Assembly: GCA_038325105.1 (NCBI GenBank)
Contig: JBBQIR010000031.1
Coordinates: forward strand, 1 to 24,766
Direction of reading: 5' to 3'
Length of the DNA stretch: 24,766 nucleotides
Origin: WSXY01 sp038325105
GTDB taxonomy: Bacteria > Actinomycetota > Coriobacteriia > Anaerosomatales > Anaerosomataceae
Positions 6,612 through 15,051 of this stretch are shown one piece after another. The translations under genes and the position numbers were made by a program. The notes under the pieces were generated by a model. That model was not told the origin of the DNA and did no database searches. It saw nothing but the letters and a program-made list of their open reading frames with translations. Within the stretch, counting starts at the first letter, position 1; every line of letters begins with the position of its first letter.

Positions 6612-7265
6612 GTGGCAGCAGGCGAGAGTACTCGCATACCGGAAGGCGTCATCGAGCGGCTGCCGTTGTACTTGGGCGTTCTCATCCAATTGCGGCAAGA
6701 CGGTCAGGCGACGGTTTCATCGGCTCGTCTCGGCGAACTGACCGACGTCAACCCGGCACAGATCCGGCGAGACCTCACGCATTTCGGATCTTTCGGTAAG
6801 CGGGGCGTCGGGTACGACATCGTTACGCTGGTCGATCGCGTTCAGCGCATCCTCGGCGCAGACCACGTTCATCGTCTCGCGCTCGTGGGTGCAGGTAACC
6901 TGGGGTCCGCGATCGCGAACTACAATGGTCTCCGGCAGCACGGATTCCATGTGACGGCGATTTTCGACAGAGACCCTCACAAGGTCGGAACGCGCATCGG
7001 GGATATCATCGTTCAGCATGTCGATGACCTCGCCCGTGCCGTCGAGGACCAGAATATTCGGATCGGCGTCATTGCGGTTCCGCCGGAGGCCGCACAAGAT
7101 GCTGCCGATCGTTTGACCGCTGCAGGTGTTCGGATCATGTTGAACTACACGCCGGTGATCGTCAGGGTTCCGCCCTCGGTCACGCTTCACAACACCGACC
7201 CGGTACATGAATTGCTGCATACGTTGTACTACCTGTCGCGAATCGATGGTAAGGAACGCGTCTAG
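6612..7265 (+). CDS. rex: Redox-sensing transcriptional repressor Rex
   Basis: A GTG start at 6612 follows AGGAG with 6 nt spacing, giving 217 residues (typical 205-230). The N-terminal winged helix (about 10-80) has the Rex signature IPEGVIERLPLYL, then AQIRRDLTHFGSFGKRGVGYD. A Rossmann domain follows with GAGNLG at 93-98, binding NAD(H), and a domain-swap C-terminal helix ending LHTLYYLSRID. Rex senses the NADH/NAD+ ratio: NAD+ favours DNA binding and NADH releases it, controlling fermentative and anaerobic respiratory genes. A dyad just upstream suggests autoregulation, and a Rex-box-like sequence also occurs before sigH in this window. The motif match leaves little doubt about the family. 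Confidence 0.95.
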   Translation: MAAGESTRIPEGVIERLPLYLGVLIQLRQDGQATVSSARLGELTDVNPAQIRRDLTHFGSFGKRGVGYDIVTLVDRVQRILGADHVHRLALVGAGNLGSAIANYNGLRQHGFHVTAIFDRDPHKVGTRIGDIIVQHVDDLARAVEDQNIRIGVIAVPPEAAQDAADRLTAAGVRIMLNYTPVIVRVPPSVTLHNTDPVHELLHTLYYLSRIDGKERV

Positions 7266-7371
7266 CAACTACCTCGTGGCGGCATCTAGGTGATGGTGGT
7301 ACGCTATCGTTCGGTTTGCAGACACGACCCGGCGGCATTGGCTGTTCGGGTGCACGTAATTGGAGGAAGTC

Positions 7372-7590
7372 ATGGCGGTATTCGGGCTACCCATGGGTGG
7401 GGAACTCATCATCATCCTGGTCGTTGTTCTCCTGCTCTTCGGTCCCAGCCAGTTGCCGAAGCTTGCGAAGACGTTCGGCAAATCGGCCAAGGCTCTCAAG
7501 GACGGCATGGAGGGCAAGTTCGTCGAGGATGAGGACGAGACCACGGAGTCGGTCAAGGCTGAGAAGTCCGAGAAGGATGCCGACGAATAG
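7372..7590 (+). CDS. tatA: Sec-independent protein translocase component TatA
   Basis: The ATG at 7372 is preceded by GGAGG with 5 nt spacing; a TTG at 7360 would add four residues but would overlap that site. The 72-residue protein has the TatA/TatE layout: a short N-terminus, one transmembrane helix (about residues 9-24, ELIIILVVVLLLFGP), the FGPSQLPKLAKTFGKSAK hinge and amphipathic helix, then a charged, Asp/Glu-rich tail. TatA oligomers form the translocation element of the twin-arginine pathway, which exports folded and often cofactor-containing proteins. tatC and tatB are not in the window, so it is encoded apart from the rest of the system. TatA versus TatE/TatB cannot be settled from length alone, but TatB is usually longer. 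Confidence 0.9.
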   Translation: MAVFGLPMGGELIIILVVVLLLFGPSQLPKLAKTFGKSAKALKDGMEGKFVEDEDETTESVKAEKSEKDADE

Positions 7591-7616
7591 AGTCCTCTTG
7601 TAGTTGTTTGTCTCCG

Positions 7617-7641
7617 TAGAAGGCGCCAGCGGCGCCTTCTA
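7617..7641 (+). terminator. Hairpin terminator after tatA
   Basis: Perfect 11-bp stem TAGAAGGCGCC/GGCGCCTTCTA (7617-7627 with 7631-7641) around an AGC loop, 27 nt after the tatA stop and just upstream of the greA promoter. Only scattered T residues follow. Confidence 0.65.
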
Positions 7642-7655
7642 TGTGTCTCCGGGCC

Positions 7656-7683
7656 TTGTCTGTTCGTGCCTTTGATGTATACT
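7656..7683 (+). promoter_or_regulatory. Promoter of greA(-lysS)
   Basis: -35 TTGTCT (7656-7661), 16-bp spacer, -10 TATACT (7678-7683). The leader to greA is about 65 nt and contains a short GCCGGC/GCCGGC hairpin (7702-7717). Confidence 0.6.
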
Positions 7684-7754
7684 CTCGTGAGCGTTTTGGC
7701 GGCCGGCCTATGCCGGCGGTCCTGCCATCGAGAACCGACCGAGCGGGAGCGTGC

Positions 7755-8228
7755 ATGCAGAAGGAAGTCGCCCTCACCCCAGAAGGACAGACCCGCCTTG
7801 AGCAGGAGCTGGTCCACCTGGAAACCGTTCGCCGCCGCGAGGTTGGCGAGCGAATCAAAGAAGCCAAAGAGTTCGGAGATATTTCCGAGAACTCCGAGTA
7901 CGACGACGCCAAGAACGAGCAGGCGTGGGTCGAGAGCCGCATCATCGAGGTCAATGTCATCCTTGCGCACGCCACGATCATCCAGTCGCCCAAGCGGCGC
8001 GACAAGGTCACTCTCGGCTCGAGCATCAACCTCCGGGATACCGAGACGGAAGAGGTGCACGGGTACCAGCTTGTGGGCTCGGCAGAAGCTGATCCGACCC
8101 ACAGCAAGATCTCGAACGAGTCGCCGGTAGGCAAGGCGGTCATGGGTGCCAAGAAGGGCGATGTCGTGCGCGTTCCCACTCCGCGCGGCACCGTCATCGA
8201 GTACGAAGTCGTCTCCATCACGAACTAG
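7755..8228 (+). CDS. greA: Transcription elongation factor GreA
   Basis: The ATG at 7755 gives 157 residues, the standard GreA length, with a CGGGAG site upstream. The N-terminal antiparallel coiled coil (about 1-75) begins LTPEGQTRLEQELVHLETVRRREVGERI and carries the tip motif EFGDISENSEYDDAKNEQA, whose acidic residues enter the RNA polymerase secondary channel. The C-terminal FKBP-like domain includes YQLVGSAEADP, KISNESPVGKAVMGAKKGD and V.VP.G..EYEV. GreA stimulates cleavage of backtracked transcripts, releasing stalled RNA polymerase. It has a good promoter and is followed 6 nt later by lysS, a pairing also seen in Firmicutes. Confidence 0.95.
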   Translation: MQKEVALTPEGQTRLEQELVHLETVRRREVGERIKEAKEFGDISENSEYDDAKNEQAWVESRIIEVNVILAHATIIQSPKRRDKVTLGSSINLRDTETEEVHGYQLVGSAEADPTHSKISNESPVGKAVMGAKKGDVVRVPTPRGTVIEYEVVSITN

Positions 8229-8234
8229 CATCCG

Positions 8235-9740
8235 ATGACGGGCGACGATCGCACACCCGGGGATTCCCGCACCGTGGACGATCCTGTCGAGGTGCGTCTG
8301 GCCAAGCTGGACGCGCTCCGAGCCGCAGGCGACGAGCCGTACAAGGATCGTTTCGAGCGGACCGATACCGTTTCGGTTGTCATTGGGCGGTACGCCGACC
8401 TCGAGCCGGGCGTGGACACGCCGGACGTCGTCGCCGTTGCCGGGCGAGTCGTCGCCAGACGCGATCAGGGCAAGATACTCTTCATCGTCATTCGTGACGG
8501 TTCAGACGACCTCCAGCTGTTCTGTCGCTCGAACGTTTTAGGCGAGCAGGAATTCGCGCGCGCTGTCGAGTTCGACGTGGGCGACTGGATTGGTGCCACT
8601 GGCACGATGTCCCGTACTCGCAGGGGTGAGCTCTCAGTCGTTCCAACCGACCTTGTGCTGCTCAGCAAGTCGCTCAGACCATTGCCCGAGAAGTTCCACG
8701 GTCTCACGGACATCGAGACTCGGTACCGCCAGCGGTACGTCGACCTCATCATGAACCCCGACGTGCGTCGTACGTTCGACGTGCGCTTCAGGATCGTCTC
8801 GGCCATCCGCCGCTTCATGGAAGGTCGCGGCTTCATCGAGGTTGAGACGCCGATGCTCCACCCGATTCCCGGTGGCGCTACGGCGCGCCCGTTCACCACG
8901 CACCACAACACCCTCGACATGGATCTCTATCTCCGCATCGCGCCGGAGTTGTACCTCAAGCGCCTTCTCGTTGGCGGGTTCGACCGCGTCTTCGAGATCA
9001 ACCGATCCTTCCGAAACGAAGGAATCTCGGTGCGCCACAACCCCGAGTTCACCATGCTCGAGGCGTATCAGGCGTTCACCAACATCGACGGGATGATGGA
9101 GTTGACCGAGTCGATGGTGGTCAATGCCGCCGAGGAGGTCCTCGGCACACTGGATATCACCTACCAGGGCATTGACGTCGATCTCACACCCCCGTGGCCG
9201 AGACGGACGATGCTTGAACTGACGAGCGCGGCCGCTGGTGAGGAGATTTCTTTCGCGCTGACAGACGCGCACCTGCGCAACCTGTGCGATCACCACGGTA
9301 TCCCTCACGACCCCTCGTGGGGCAAGGGCAAACTCATCACAGAGATCTACGAGAAGCTCGTTGAGGGAACGCTCGTGCAGCCGACCTTCGTCACCGAGTA
9401 TCCGCTCGAAACATCCCCGCTCGCCCGTAAGAAGACGGGGGAACCGGAGCTGACCGAGCGCTTCGAACTCATCATCTGCGGCCGCGAGCTCGCGAACGCA
9501 TTCTCCGAGCTCATTGACCCGGTAGATCAGCGAGAGCGCTTCGCCGCTCAGATCGAGGCCAAGACCGGCGGCGACGATGAGGCGATGGGGTACGACGAGG
9601 ACTACCTCCGTGCGATGGAGTACGGAATGCCGCCCGCCGGCGGAATGGGAATCGGCATCGATCGTCTCGTCATGCTGCTGAGCGACTCGGCCTCGATCCG
9701 TGACGTCCTGCTGTTCCCGCACCTCCGCCCGGAGGCGTAG
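8235..9740 (+). CDS. lysS: Lysine--tRNA ligase, class II
   Basis: 501 residues, normal for bacterial class II LysRS. The ATG at 8235 lies 6 nt after the greA stop without a clear Shine-Dalgarno, so translational coupling is likely. The N-terminal OB-fold (about 60-150) binds the anticodon (VAVAGRVVARRDQGKILFIVIRDG). The catalytic domain shows class II motif 1 around RRFMEGRGFIEVETPML, motif 2 at about 257 (RSFRNEGISVRHNPEFTMLE) and motif 3 at about 470 (GMGIGIDRLVMLL). The enzyme charges tRNA-Lys using ATP. The first ~25 residues are acidic and poorly conserved. In Bacillus, rRNA genes and then ctsR-mcsAB-clpC follow lysS; here clpC follows directly after a 158-nt intergenic region. Confidence 0.96.
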   Translation: MTGDDRTPGDSRTVDDPVEVRLAKLDALRAAGDEPYKDRFERTDTVSVVIGRYADLEPGVDTPDVVAVAGRVVARRDQGKILFIVIRDGSDDLQLFCRSNVLGEQEFARAVEFDVGDWIGATGTMSRTRRGELSVVPTDLVLLSKSLRPLPEKFHGLTDIETRYRQRYVDLIMNPDVRRTFDVRFRIVSAIRRFMEGRGFIEVETPMLHPIPGGATARPFTTHHNTLDMDLYLRIAPELYLKRLLVGGFDRVFEINRSFRNEGISVRHNPEFTMLEAYQAFTNIDGMMELTESMVVNAAEEVLGTLDITYQGIDVDLTPPWPRRTMLELTSAAAGEEISFALTDAHLRNLCDHHGIPHDPSWGKGKLITEIYEKLVEGTLVQPTFVTEYPLETSPLARKKTGEPELTERFELIICGRELANAFSELIDPVDQRERFAAQIEAKTGGDDEAMGYDEDYLRAMEYGMPPAGGMGIGIDRLVMLLSDSASIRDVLLFPHLRPEA

Positions 9741-9756
9741 GCCAACACGCCGAGAA

Positions 9757-9777
9757 CTTGAGTGCAGGAGACTCAGA
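9757..9777 (+). promoter_or_regulatory. HAIR-like operator (HspR site) upstream of clpC
   Basis: CTTGAGT-N7-ACTCAGA, compared with the HspR-associated inverted repeat CTTGAGT-N7-ACTCAAG: the left half matches 7 of 7 and the right half 5 of 7, with exact 7-nt spacing. It begins 17 nt after the lysS stop and 142 nt before clpC. Confidence 0.6.
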
Positions 9778-9836
9778 TTCTGTGGCACCTTCCTTGCTTC
9801 GTTCTCTCCTGACCTTCTCGTGTCGTTCCGAGGGGG

Positions 9837-9842
9837 TAGAAT
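9837..9842 (+). promoter_or_regulatory. Candidate -10 element of clpC
   Basis: TAGAAT (five of six consensus bases), 57 nt upstream of the clpC start codon. No clear -35 hexamer is seen, so the match could be chance. Confidence 0.35.
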
Positions 9843-9898
9843 AGACATGTGATCGATCCGCCGGCTCTCACGGCGTACCAGATAGAGAGGCGACCCTC

Positions 9899-12457
9899 AT
9901 GTTCGAGCGATTCACCGAGAAGGCCCGGCGCGTTGTCGTGTACGCGCAAGAAGAGGCCCGCATGCTCAACCAGAACTACATCGGCACGGAGCACCTGCTC
10001 CTTGGCCTCATTCGCGAGCAGGACGGCATTGCTGCCAAGGCGCTCGAAAGCCTGAGCATCTCACTCGAAGATGTCCATCAGCAGGTCGAGGAACTCATCG
10101 GCAGAGGGACGTACGTGCCGACCGGACACATCCCGTTCACGCCCCGAGCGAAGAAGGTTCTCGAGCTCTCCCTGCGCGAAGCATTGCAGCTCGGTCACAA
10201 CTACATCGGTACCGAGCACATCTTGCTCGGGCTCATCCGTGAGGGCGAGGGTGTCGCGGCGCAGGTTCTCCTCAATCTAGGCGCGGATCTCGAGAAGGTC
10301 CGGTCTGCGGTGATCCAGCTGCTATCCGGCTACTACGGCGGCAAGCAGGCCGAGCCGGGGGAAGAGCGCCGCGGCCGTGGTAGCGAGAATGCGCTCCTTG
10401 ACGAGTTCGGGCGCAACCTCACGCTTGCAGCAGACGAAGGCAAACTCGATCCGGTCGTCGGTCGCGAGCAGGAGATCGAGCGCGTCATGCAGATACTGTC
10501 CCGCCGAACAAAGAACAACCCGGTACTCATCGGCGAACCCGGTGTAGGTAAGACCGCTGTGGTCGAGGGACTTGCGCAGAAGATCGCGCGCGACGAGGTA
10601 CCGGAGACGATACGGGACAAGCAGTTGTACACGCTCGACCTGGCGGCGCTCGTCGCCGGCAGCAAGTACCGCGGCGAGTTCGAAGAGCGACTCAAGAAGG
10701 TTATCAAGGAGATTCGCGAACGCGGCGACATCATCCTGTTCGTGGATGAGATGCACACGCTCGTCGGAGCAGGTGCCGCCGAGGGTGCCATCGATGCGGC
10801 GAGCATCATCAAGCCGGCGCTCGCTCGCGGCGAGCTCCAGACCATCGGGGCAACCACGCTCGACGAGTTCCGGAAGTACGTTGAGAAGGACCCGGCCCTC
10901 GAGCGGCGGTTCCAGCCGATCGTGGTTGGTGAACCGAGCGTCGAGGAAACGAAGGAGATCCTACGCGGGCTCCGCGATCGCTACGAGGCGCACCATCGGG
11001 TGTCGATCACAGACGCCGCAATCGAGGCTGCGGCAACACTCGCGGACCGCTACATCTCCGACCGGTTCCTGCCGGACAAGGCCATCGACCTCATCGACGA
11101 GGCCGGTTCCAAGATGCGTATCAAGATGATGACCGCGCCTCCCGGTATCCGCGAGGTAGAGGATCGGCTGAAGCAGGTCAGGCACGAAAAGGAAGCCGCG
11201 ATCGAGGCGCAGGAGTTCGAGAAGGCAGCGAGCCTGCGCGACAAAGAGAAGCAGACACTCGCCGAGAAGCGGCGTATGGAAGAGGAGTGGCTCAAGCCGG
11301 ACAACACACGCGTGGTCGAGGTCACCGAGCAGGAGATCGCGGAGGTCGTGTCCATGTGGACCGGCATTCCGGTCGCCAGTCTTACGGAGGAAGAAACACA
11401 GAAGCTGCTCCGCATGGAGGCGAGCATCCACGAGCGCATCGTGGGTCAGGATGAAGCCGTGACTGCAGTCAGCAAGGCTATCAGGCGCACCCGCGCCGGC
11501 CTCAAGGATCCGATGCGTCCGGCGGGGTCGTTCATATTCCTCGGCCCGTCCGGTGTCGGGAAGACCGAGCTTGCGAAGGCGCTCGCGTCGTTCCTCTTTG
11601 GCAGCGAAGATGCGCTCATCTCGCTCGACATGTCGGAGTACATGGAGAAGCACACTGTCTCGCGGCTTATCGGCTCGCCTCCCGGCTACGTCGGTTTCGA
11701 CGAGGGTGGCCAGCTTACGGAGCTCGTGCGACGCAAGCCCTACTCTGTCATCTTGTTCGATGAGATCGAGAAGGCGCATCCGGACGTGTTCAATGTCTTG
11801 CTGCAGATTCTCGAAGAGGGACGACTTACTGACGCCCAGGGCCGCAAGGTCGATTTCAAGAACGCGATCATCATCATGACCAGCAACATCGGCGCCCGCG
11901 ACATCGTGAAAGGCAAGAGCGTCGGCTTCAGCATGCAAGAGGCCGGAGCGATGCCGTACGAGATGCTCAAAGAGCGGGTCACCGGCGAGCTCAAGAAGAT
12001 GTTCCGTCCCGAGTTCCTCAACCGCGTCGACGAGGTCATCGTCTTCCACGACCTTGTTGCCGAGGAGATCGAGGCGATTGTAGACATTATGGTCTCCAGG
12101 CTGCGTGATCAGCTCTTCGTCCAAGGCCTCGGCATCGCGCTCACGCCGGAGGCGCGCGTGCTTCTGGCACAGGCGGGCTTTGATCCGACGCTCGGAGCAC
12201 GCCCTTTGCGACGAGCAATCCAGCGTCTTGTGGAGGACCCGCTCTCCGAGCAGATTCTTGGTGGCGAATGGAAGCACGGCGAGGTCATTGAACTCACAAC
12301 CGAAGGCGATACGATCACGTTCCGCAAGGGCCGGCCGAACGGCGCGGCCATGAGCACGTCGGGAACAGCTCCGAAGAAGGCGAAGGCCAGCATGCCGACG
12401 CGCGGGTCTTCCGGTGGGTCACGGGGACCGGTTGCGGGCGGCGCTGCAGGCGAGTAG
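9899..12457 (+). CDS. clpC: ATP-dependent chaperone/protease subunit ClpC (HSP100)
   Basis: 852 residues; the ATG at 9899 follows GAGAGG. Two Clp-N repeats lie at about 1-145 (FTEKARRVVVYAQEEARMLN and its echo FTPRAKKVLELSLREA). The first AAA+ domain has Walker A GEPGVGKT at 212-219 and FVDEMHTLVGAGAAEGAIDA. A UVR/middle domain (about 430-465, AIEAQEFEKAASLRDKEKQ) identifies ClpC rather than ClpA or ClpB. The second AAA+ domain has GPSGVGKT at 549-556 and ILFDEIEKAHPDV. A short Gly/Ser/Ala/Lys-rich tail (about 810-852) ends the protein. ClpC unfolds substrates and feeds them to ClpP. The usual Firmicute partners ctsR, mcsA and mcsB are missing upstream; a HAIR-like site takes their place, suggesting HspR control. 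radA starts 7 nt after the stop. Confidence 0.96.
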   Translation: MFERFTEKARRVVVYAQEEARMLNQNYIGTEHLLLGLIREQDGIAAKALESLSISLEDVHQQVEELIGRGTYVPTGHIPFTPRAKKVLELSLREALQLGHNYIGTEHILLGLIREGEGVAAQVLLNLGADLEKVRSAVIQLLSGYYGGKQAEPGEERRGRGSENALLDEFGRNLTLAADEGKLDPVVGREQEIERVMQILSRRTKNNPVLIGEPGVGKTAVVEGLAQKIARDEVPETIRDKQLYTLDLAALVAGSKYRGEFEERLKKVIKEIRERGDIILFVDEMHTLVGAGAAEGAIDAASIIKPALARGELQTIGATTLDEFRKYVEKDPALERRFQPIVVGEPSVEETKEILRGLRDRYEAHHRVSITDAAIEAAATLADRYISDRFLPDKAIDLIDEAGSKMRIKMMTAPPGIREVEDRLKQVRHEKEAAIEAQEFEKAASLRDKEKQTLAEKRRMEEEWLKPDNTRVVEVTEQEIAEVVSMWTGIPVASLTEEETQKLLRMEASIHERIVGQDEAVTAVSKAIRRTRAGLKDPMRPAGSFIFLGPSGVGKTELAKALASFLFGSEDALISLDMSEYMEKHTVSRLIGSPPGYVGFDEGGQLTELVRRKPYSVILFDEIEKAHPDVFNVLLQILEEGRLTDAQGRKVDFKNAIIIMTSNIGARDIVKGKSVGFSMQEAGAMPYEMLKERVTGELKKMFRPEFLNRVDEVIVFHDLVAEEIEAIVDIMVSRLRDQLFVQGLGIALTPEARVLLAQAGFDPTLGARPLRRAIQRLVEDPLSEQILGGEWKHGEVIELTTEGDTITFRKGRPNGAAMSTSGTAPKKAKASMPTRGSSGGSRGPVAGGAAGE

Positions 12458-12464
12458 ACACAGG

Positions 12465-13811
12465 ATGGCGAAGAAGCCCACCTCGACATGGCGCTGCCAG
12501 CAGTGCGGGTACTCCGCGCCAAAGTGGTACGGGCGTTGTCCGGACTGCGTCGAGTACGGGACGTTCGTCGAGGAGTTTGAGGCACGCACCAGCACCGGAC
12601 AGCCATCCTCGGCTACCGCGCACGTCCCGATCAGGCTCGGCGACGTTTCGTCGTCCGGAACCGAGCGTATACCGACGGGTGTCGGCGAGTTCGACCGCGC
12701 GCTCGGTGGCGGGCTGGTTCGCGGGTCGTTCGTTCTGCTCGCCGGTGAACCCGGCATTGGCAAGTCCACACTTCTGTTGCAGGCAGCCGCATCCCTCGTT
12801 GAGGGTGGCTCCAGGGTGTTGTACGTGTGCGGCGAAGAATCCGTCGAGCAGGTCAAGTTGCGCGCATCCCGTGTGGGCGCCGCAGATGGCATCTGGCTCC
12901 TCCCCGAGGTCGACGCCGCAGTCATCGAGGCAACCGCGCTCGCCGAGCGTCCTGACGTGCTCGTCATCGACTCGATCCAGACGATGGTCGACACCGATCT
13001 CGACGGGGTCGCCGGCAGTGTTGGCCAGGTACGCGCATCGGCAGCTCGCCTGATGCGTCTCGCCAAAGTCGAAGGCATGACCGTCGTCGTTGTCGGGCAC
13101 GTCACCAAGGAGGGGACCGTCGCAGGCCCCCGGGTGCTTGAGCACACCGTCGATACAGTGCTTTCATTCGAAGGCGACCGCGATCACGTCTTTCGCATCG
13201 TTCGCGCCACGAAGAACCGCTTCGGCTCGGTGAGTGAGATCGGCGTCTTCGAGATGGCCGAGGACGGTTTACGCGGCGTCGAGAATCCGTCGAGCGTGCT
13301 GCTCTCGGATCGTGCTCAGGGCGTGCCGGGCTCATGCGTGTTCGCCACGATTGAAGGGACCCGACCGCTCCTCGTCGAAGTTCAGGCGCTCGTGACGCCG
13401 TCGTACCTCCAGATGCCGCGCCGACTTGCTGTGGGAGTCGAGACCGCTCGGGTACTCCAGTCGCTCGCGGTGCTCGAACGCCGCGCCGGCCTCAGCTTCG
13501 GACAGCATGACGTGTACGTCTCAGTCGCCGGTGGAGTCCGCGTGAGCGAGCCGGCAGTCGACCTTCCGCTGGCACTGGCGCTGGCTTCGGCGAGGCTGGA
13601 TGTTGCCCTTCAGTCGGGTGCGATTGCATTCGGTGAAGTGGGTCTTACGGGAGAAGTCCGCGGTGTCCGACATACGCCCGCGCGAATTGCCGAGGCCGGT
13701 CGAATGGGGCTCGGTCCCGTTTTCATCGCGGCATCCTCGGCCAGTGTCGGAGGGAAGGTCGTGCGGCCGATCGCGTCGGTCAAGGATGCAGTCGAGTCCG
13801 TTCGCGGATAA
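12465..13811 (+). CDS. radA: DNA repair protein RadA (Sms)
   Basis: The ATG at 12465 gives 448 residues, normal length, 7 nt after clpC with a short CAGG before the start, so it is probably translationally coupled. An N-terminal zinc finger uses C11, C14, C25 and C28. A RecA-like ATPase domain has Walker A GEPGIGKST at 94-102, Walker B around VLVIDSIQTM, and the RadA-specific KNRFG at 250-254. A Lon-protease-like domain (about 285-448) completes the protein. RadA drives branch migration and D-loop extension in homologous recombination as a hexamer. The clpC-radA-disA order is shared with Bacillus, where RadA and DisA also interact physically. Confidence 0.96.
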   Translation: MAKKPTSTWRCQQCGYSAPKWYGRCPDCVEYGTFVEEFEARTSTGQPSSATAHVPIRLGDVSSSGTERIPTGVGEFDRALGGGLVRGSFVLLAGEPGIGKSTLLLQAAASLVEGGSRVLYVCGEESVEQVKLRASRVGAADGIWLLPEVDAAVIEATALAERPDVLVIDSIQTMVDTDLDGVAGSVGQVRASAARLMRLAKVEGMTVVVVGHVTKEGTVAGPRVLEHTVDTVLSFEGDRDHVFRIVRATKNRFGSVSEIGVFEMAEDGLRGVENPSSVLLSDRAQGVPGSCVFATIEGTRPLLVEVQALVTPSYLQMPRRLAVGVETARVLQSLAVLERRAGLSFGQHDVYVSVAGGVRVSEPAVDLPLALALASARLDVALQSGAIAFGEVGLTGEVRGVRHTPARIAEAGRMGLGPVFIAASSASVGGKVVRPIASVKDAVESVRG

Positions 13812-13902
13812 TGGGCACTCTTGTTACTGGCAGCGGTGTACTGCTCGTGCCACAATCGGGCCGGGGCCACTTGTTGCGAGACGACCGGGAGAGGGGACGG
13901 CA

Positions 13903-14967
13903 TTGGACGCCAGGACCACCGACAACCTGCTTCTCGCAGCGCTCTCGGCTGTGGCGCCCGGTACCGAGTTGCGCGAAGGTATCGAGCACATCAGATCGGC
14001 CCGCACCGGCGCCCTGATCGTCATCGGCGATGATCACGGCGTGGACGCGCTGTGTAACGGGGGCTTCATCGTCAACGTGCCATACACGCCTCAGCGCCTC
14101 TTCGAGCTGGCCAAGATGGATGGCGCCATCATTCTCGACGACGGTGCTTTGAGTATCCTCAAGGCGAACGTGCACCTCGTTCCGGATGCCGCTCTGCCGA
14201 CCGCCGAGACAGGCATGCGGCATCGTACGGCGGAGCGCGTGAGCCGCCAGACCGATGCCCTCGTCATCTCCGTTTCGCAGCGACGTGACGTTGTGAGTCT
14301 CTATCGCGGCGGTTCCAGAGTGATCCTTGAAGATATCGAGGTTGTTCTCGCGAAGGCCAATCAGGCGCTCATGACGCTTCAACGGTACAGGACCCGGCTC
14401 GACGAGGTTGCAGCTCGCCTTACCATGCTTGAGTTCGAGGGTGTTGGGACCCTCGGCGACGTCGCCACGGTGATCCAGCGTACGGAGATGGTTCTTCGCG
14501 TCGCGCGCGACGTTGGTCGCTACGTCATGGAGCTCGGATCCGATGGTCGGTTGGTCAGTATGCAGGCCGAGGAGCTCACCGCAGGCGTCGAGGAGGACTA
14601 CCTCATGCTCATTCGCGACTACGCCCGCGACGTTTCGCCTCGCAAGGCCGCCACTATCCGCAACCGGGTTTCGGCCATGTCGCCCGACCATATGCTTGAC
14701 GGCACCCTTGTGGCGCATGTGCTCGGCTATCCCGCGACCGCCGAGGCGGTTGAGCAGCATGTCGCCCCGTCTGGGTACCGACTGCTCCGACACATTCCGA
14801 TGCTTCCCGGTACGGTCATCGCACGCGTGATTGAACGGTTCGGGACGCTGACCGCACTTCTGAGCGCGTCCGAGAAAAAACTGGAGGATGTCGACGGCGT
14901 CGGCGAGCATCGCGCTCGTGCCATCGCCGAGGGCCTTCGGAGGATGCGAGAGCACGCATCGCTCTGA
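13903..14967 (+). CDS. disA: DNA integrity scanning protein DisA, diadenylate cyclase
   Basis: A TTG at 13903 with GGAGAGGGG upstream gives 354 residues, matching the family (about 355-360). Earlier in-frame ATGs would overlap radA out of frame and add unrelated sequence. The N-terminal DAC domain (about 1-150) has the catalytic DGA at 80-82 and RHRTA at 106-110, the residues that bind and condense two ATP molecules into c-di-AMP. A helical linker (about 150-285) and a C-terminal helix-hairpin-helix DNA-binding domain (about 290-354, LPGTVIARVIERFGTLTALLSAS through VDGVGEHRARAIAEGLRRM) follow. DisA is an octamer that scans DNA for branched structures and lowers c-di-AMP output when it finds them. 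Confidence 0.96.
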   Translation: MDARTTDNLLLAALSAVAPGTELREGIEHIRSARTGALIVIGDDHGVDALCNGGFIVNVPYTPQRLFELAKMDGAIILDDGALSILKANVHLVPDAALPTAETGMRHRTAERVSRQTDALVISVSQRRDVVSLYRGGSRVILEDIEVVLAKANQALMTLQRYRTRLDEVAARLTMLEFEGVGTLGDVATVIQRTEMVLRVARDVGRYVMELGSDGRLVSMQAEELTAGVEEDYLMLIRDYARDVSPRKAATIRNRVSAMSPDHMLDGTLVAHVLGYPATAEAVEQHVAPSGYRLLRHIPMLPGTVIARVIERFGTLTALLSASEKKLEDVDGVGEHRARAIAEGLRRMREHASL

Positions 14968-14972
14968 GCGTA

Positions 14973-14981
14973 TGCTACGAT
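14973..14981 (+). promoter_or_regulatory. Candidate extended -10 promoter before the PIN-TRAM gene
   Basis: TG-C-TACGAT (TG at 14973-14974, hexamer 14976-14981) just after the disA stop. The extended -10 pattern may make up for the lack of a clear -35. Confidence 0.35.
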
Positions 14982-15051
14982 GAACGCGACTCGACGACGT
15001 CTCGATGGCATCGTGTCGACGATGACCGGCAGTCCTGGTTGATGGGAGGAG

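Noticed and set aside
8634..9848. Long antisense reading frame (404 codons) opposite lysS
   Set aside because: A shadow of GC-rich codon bias; it has no recognisable domain and lysS is certain.
9741..9898. rRNA or ctsR remnants between lysS and clpC, as in Bacillus
   Set aside because: The 158 nt hold only the HAIR-like repeat and a possible -10; no coding or rRNA similarity is seen, and no CtsR heptad repeat is present.
10961..12277. Long antisense reading frame (438 codons) opposite clpC
   Set aside because: Same reason: a high-GC shadow of a certain gene. A similar frame opposite disA (13780-15084) was also dropped.
13600..13902. Longer start for disA from 13600
   Set aside because: It overlaps radA in another frame; the product would exceed the family length by about 100 residues.
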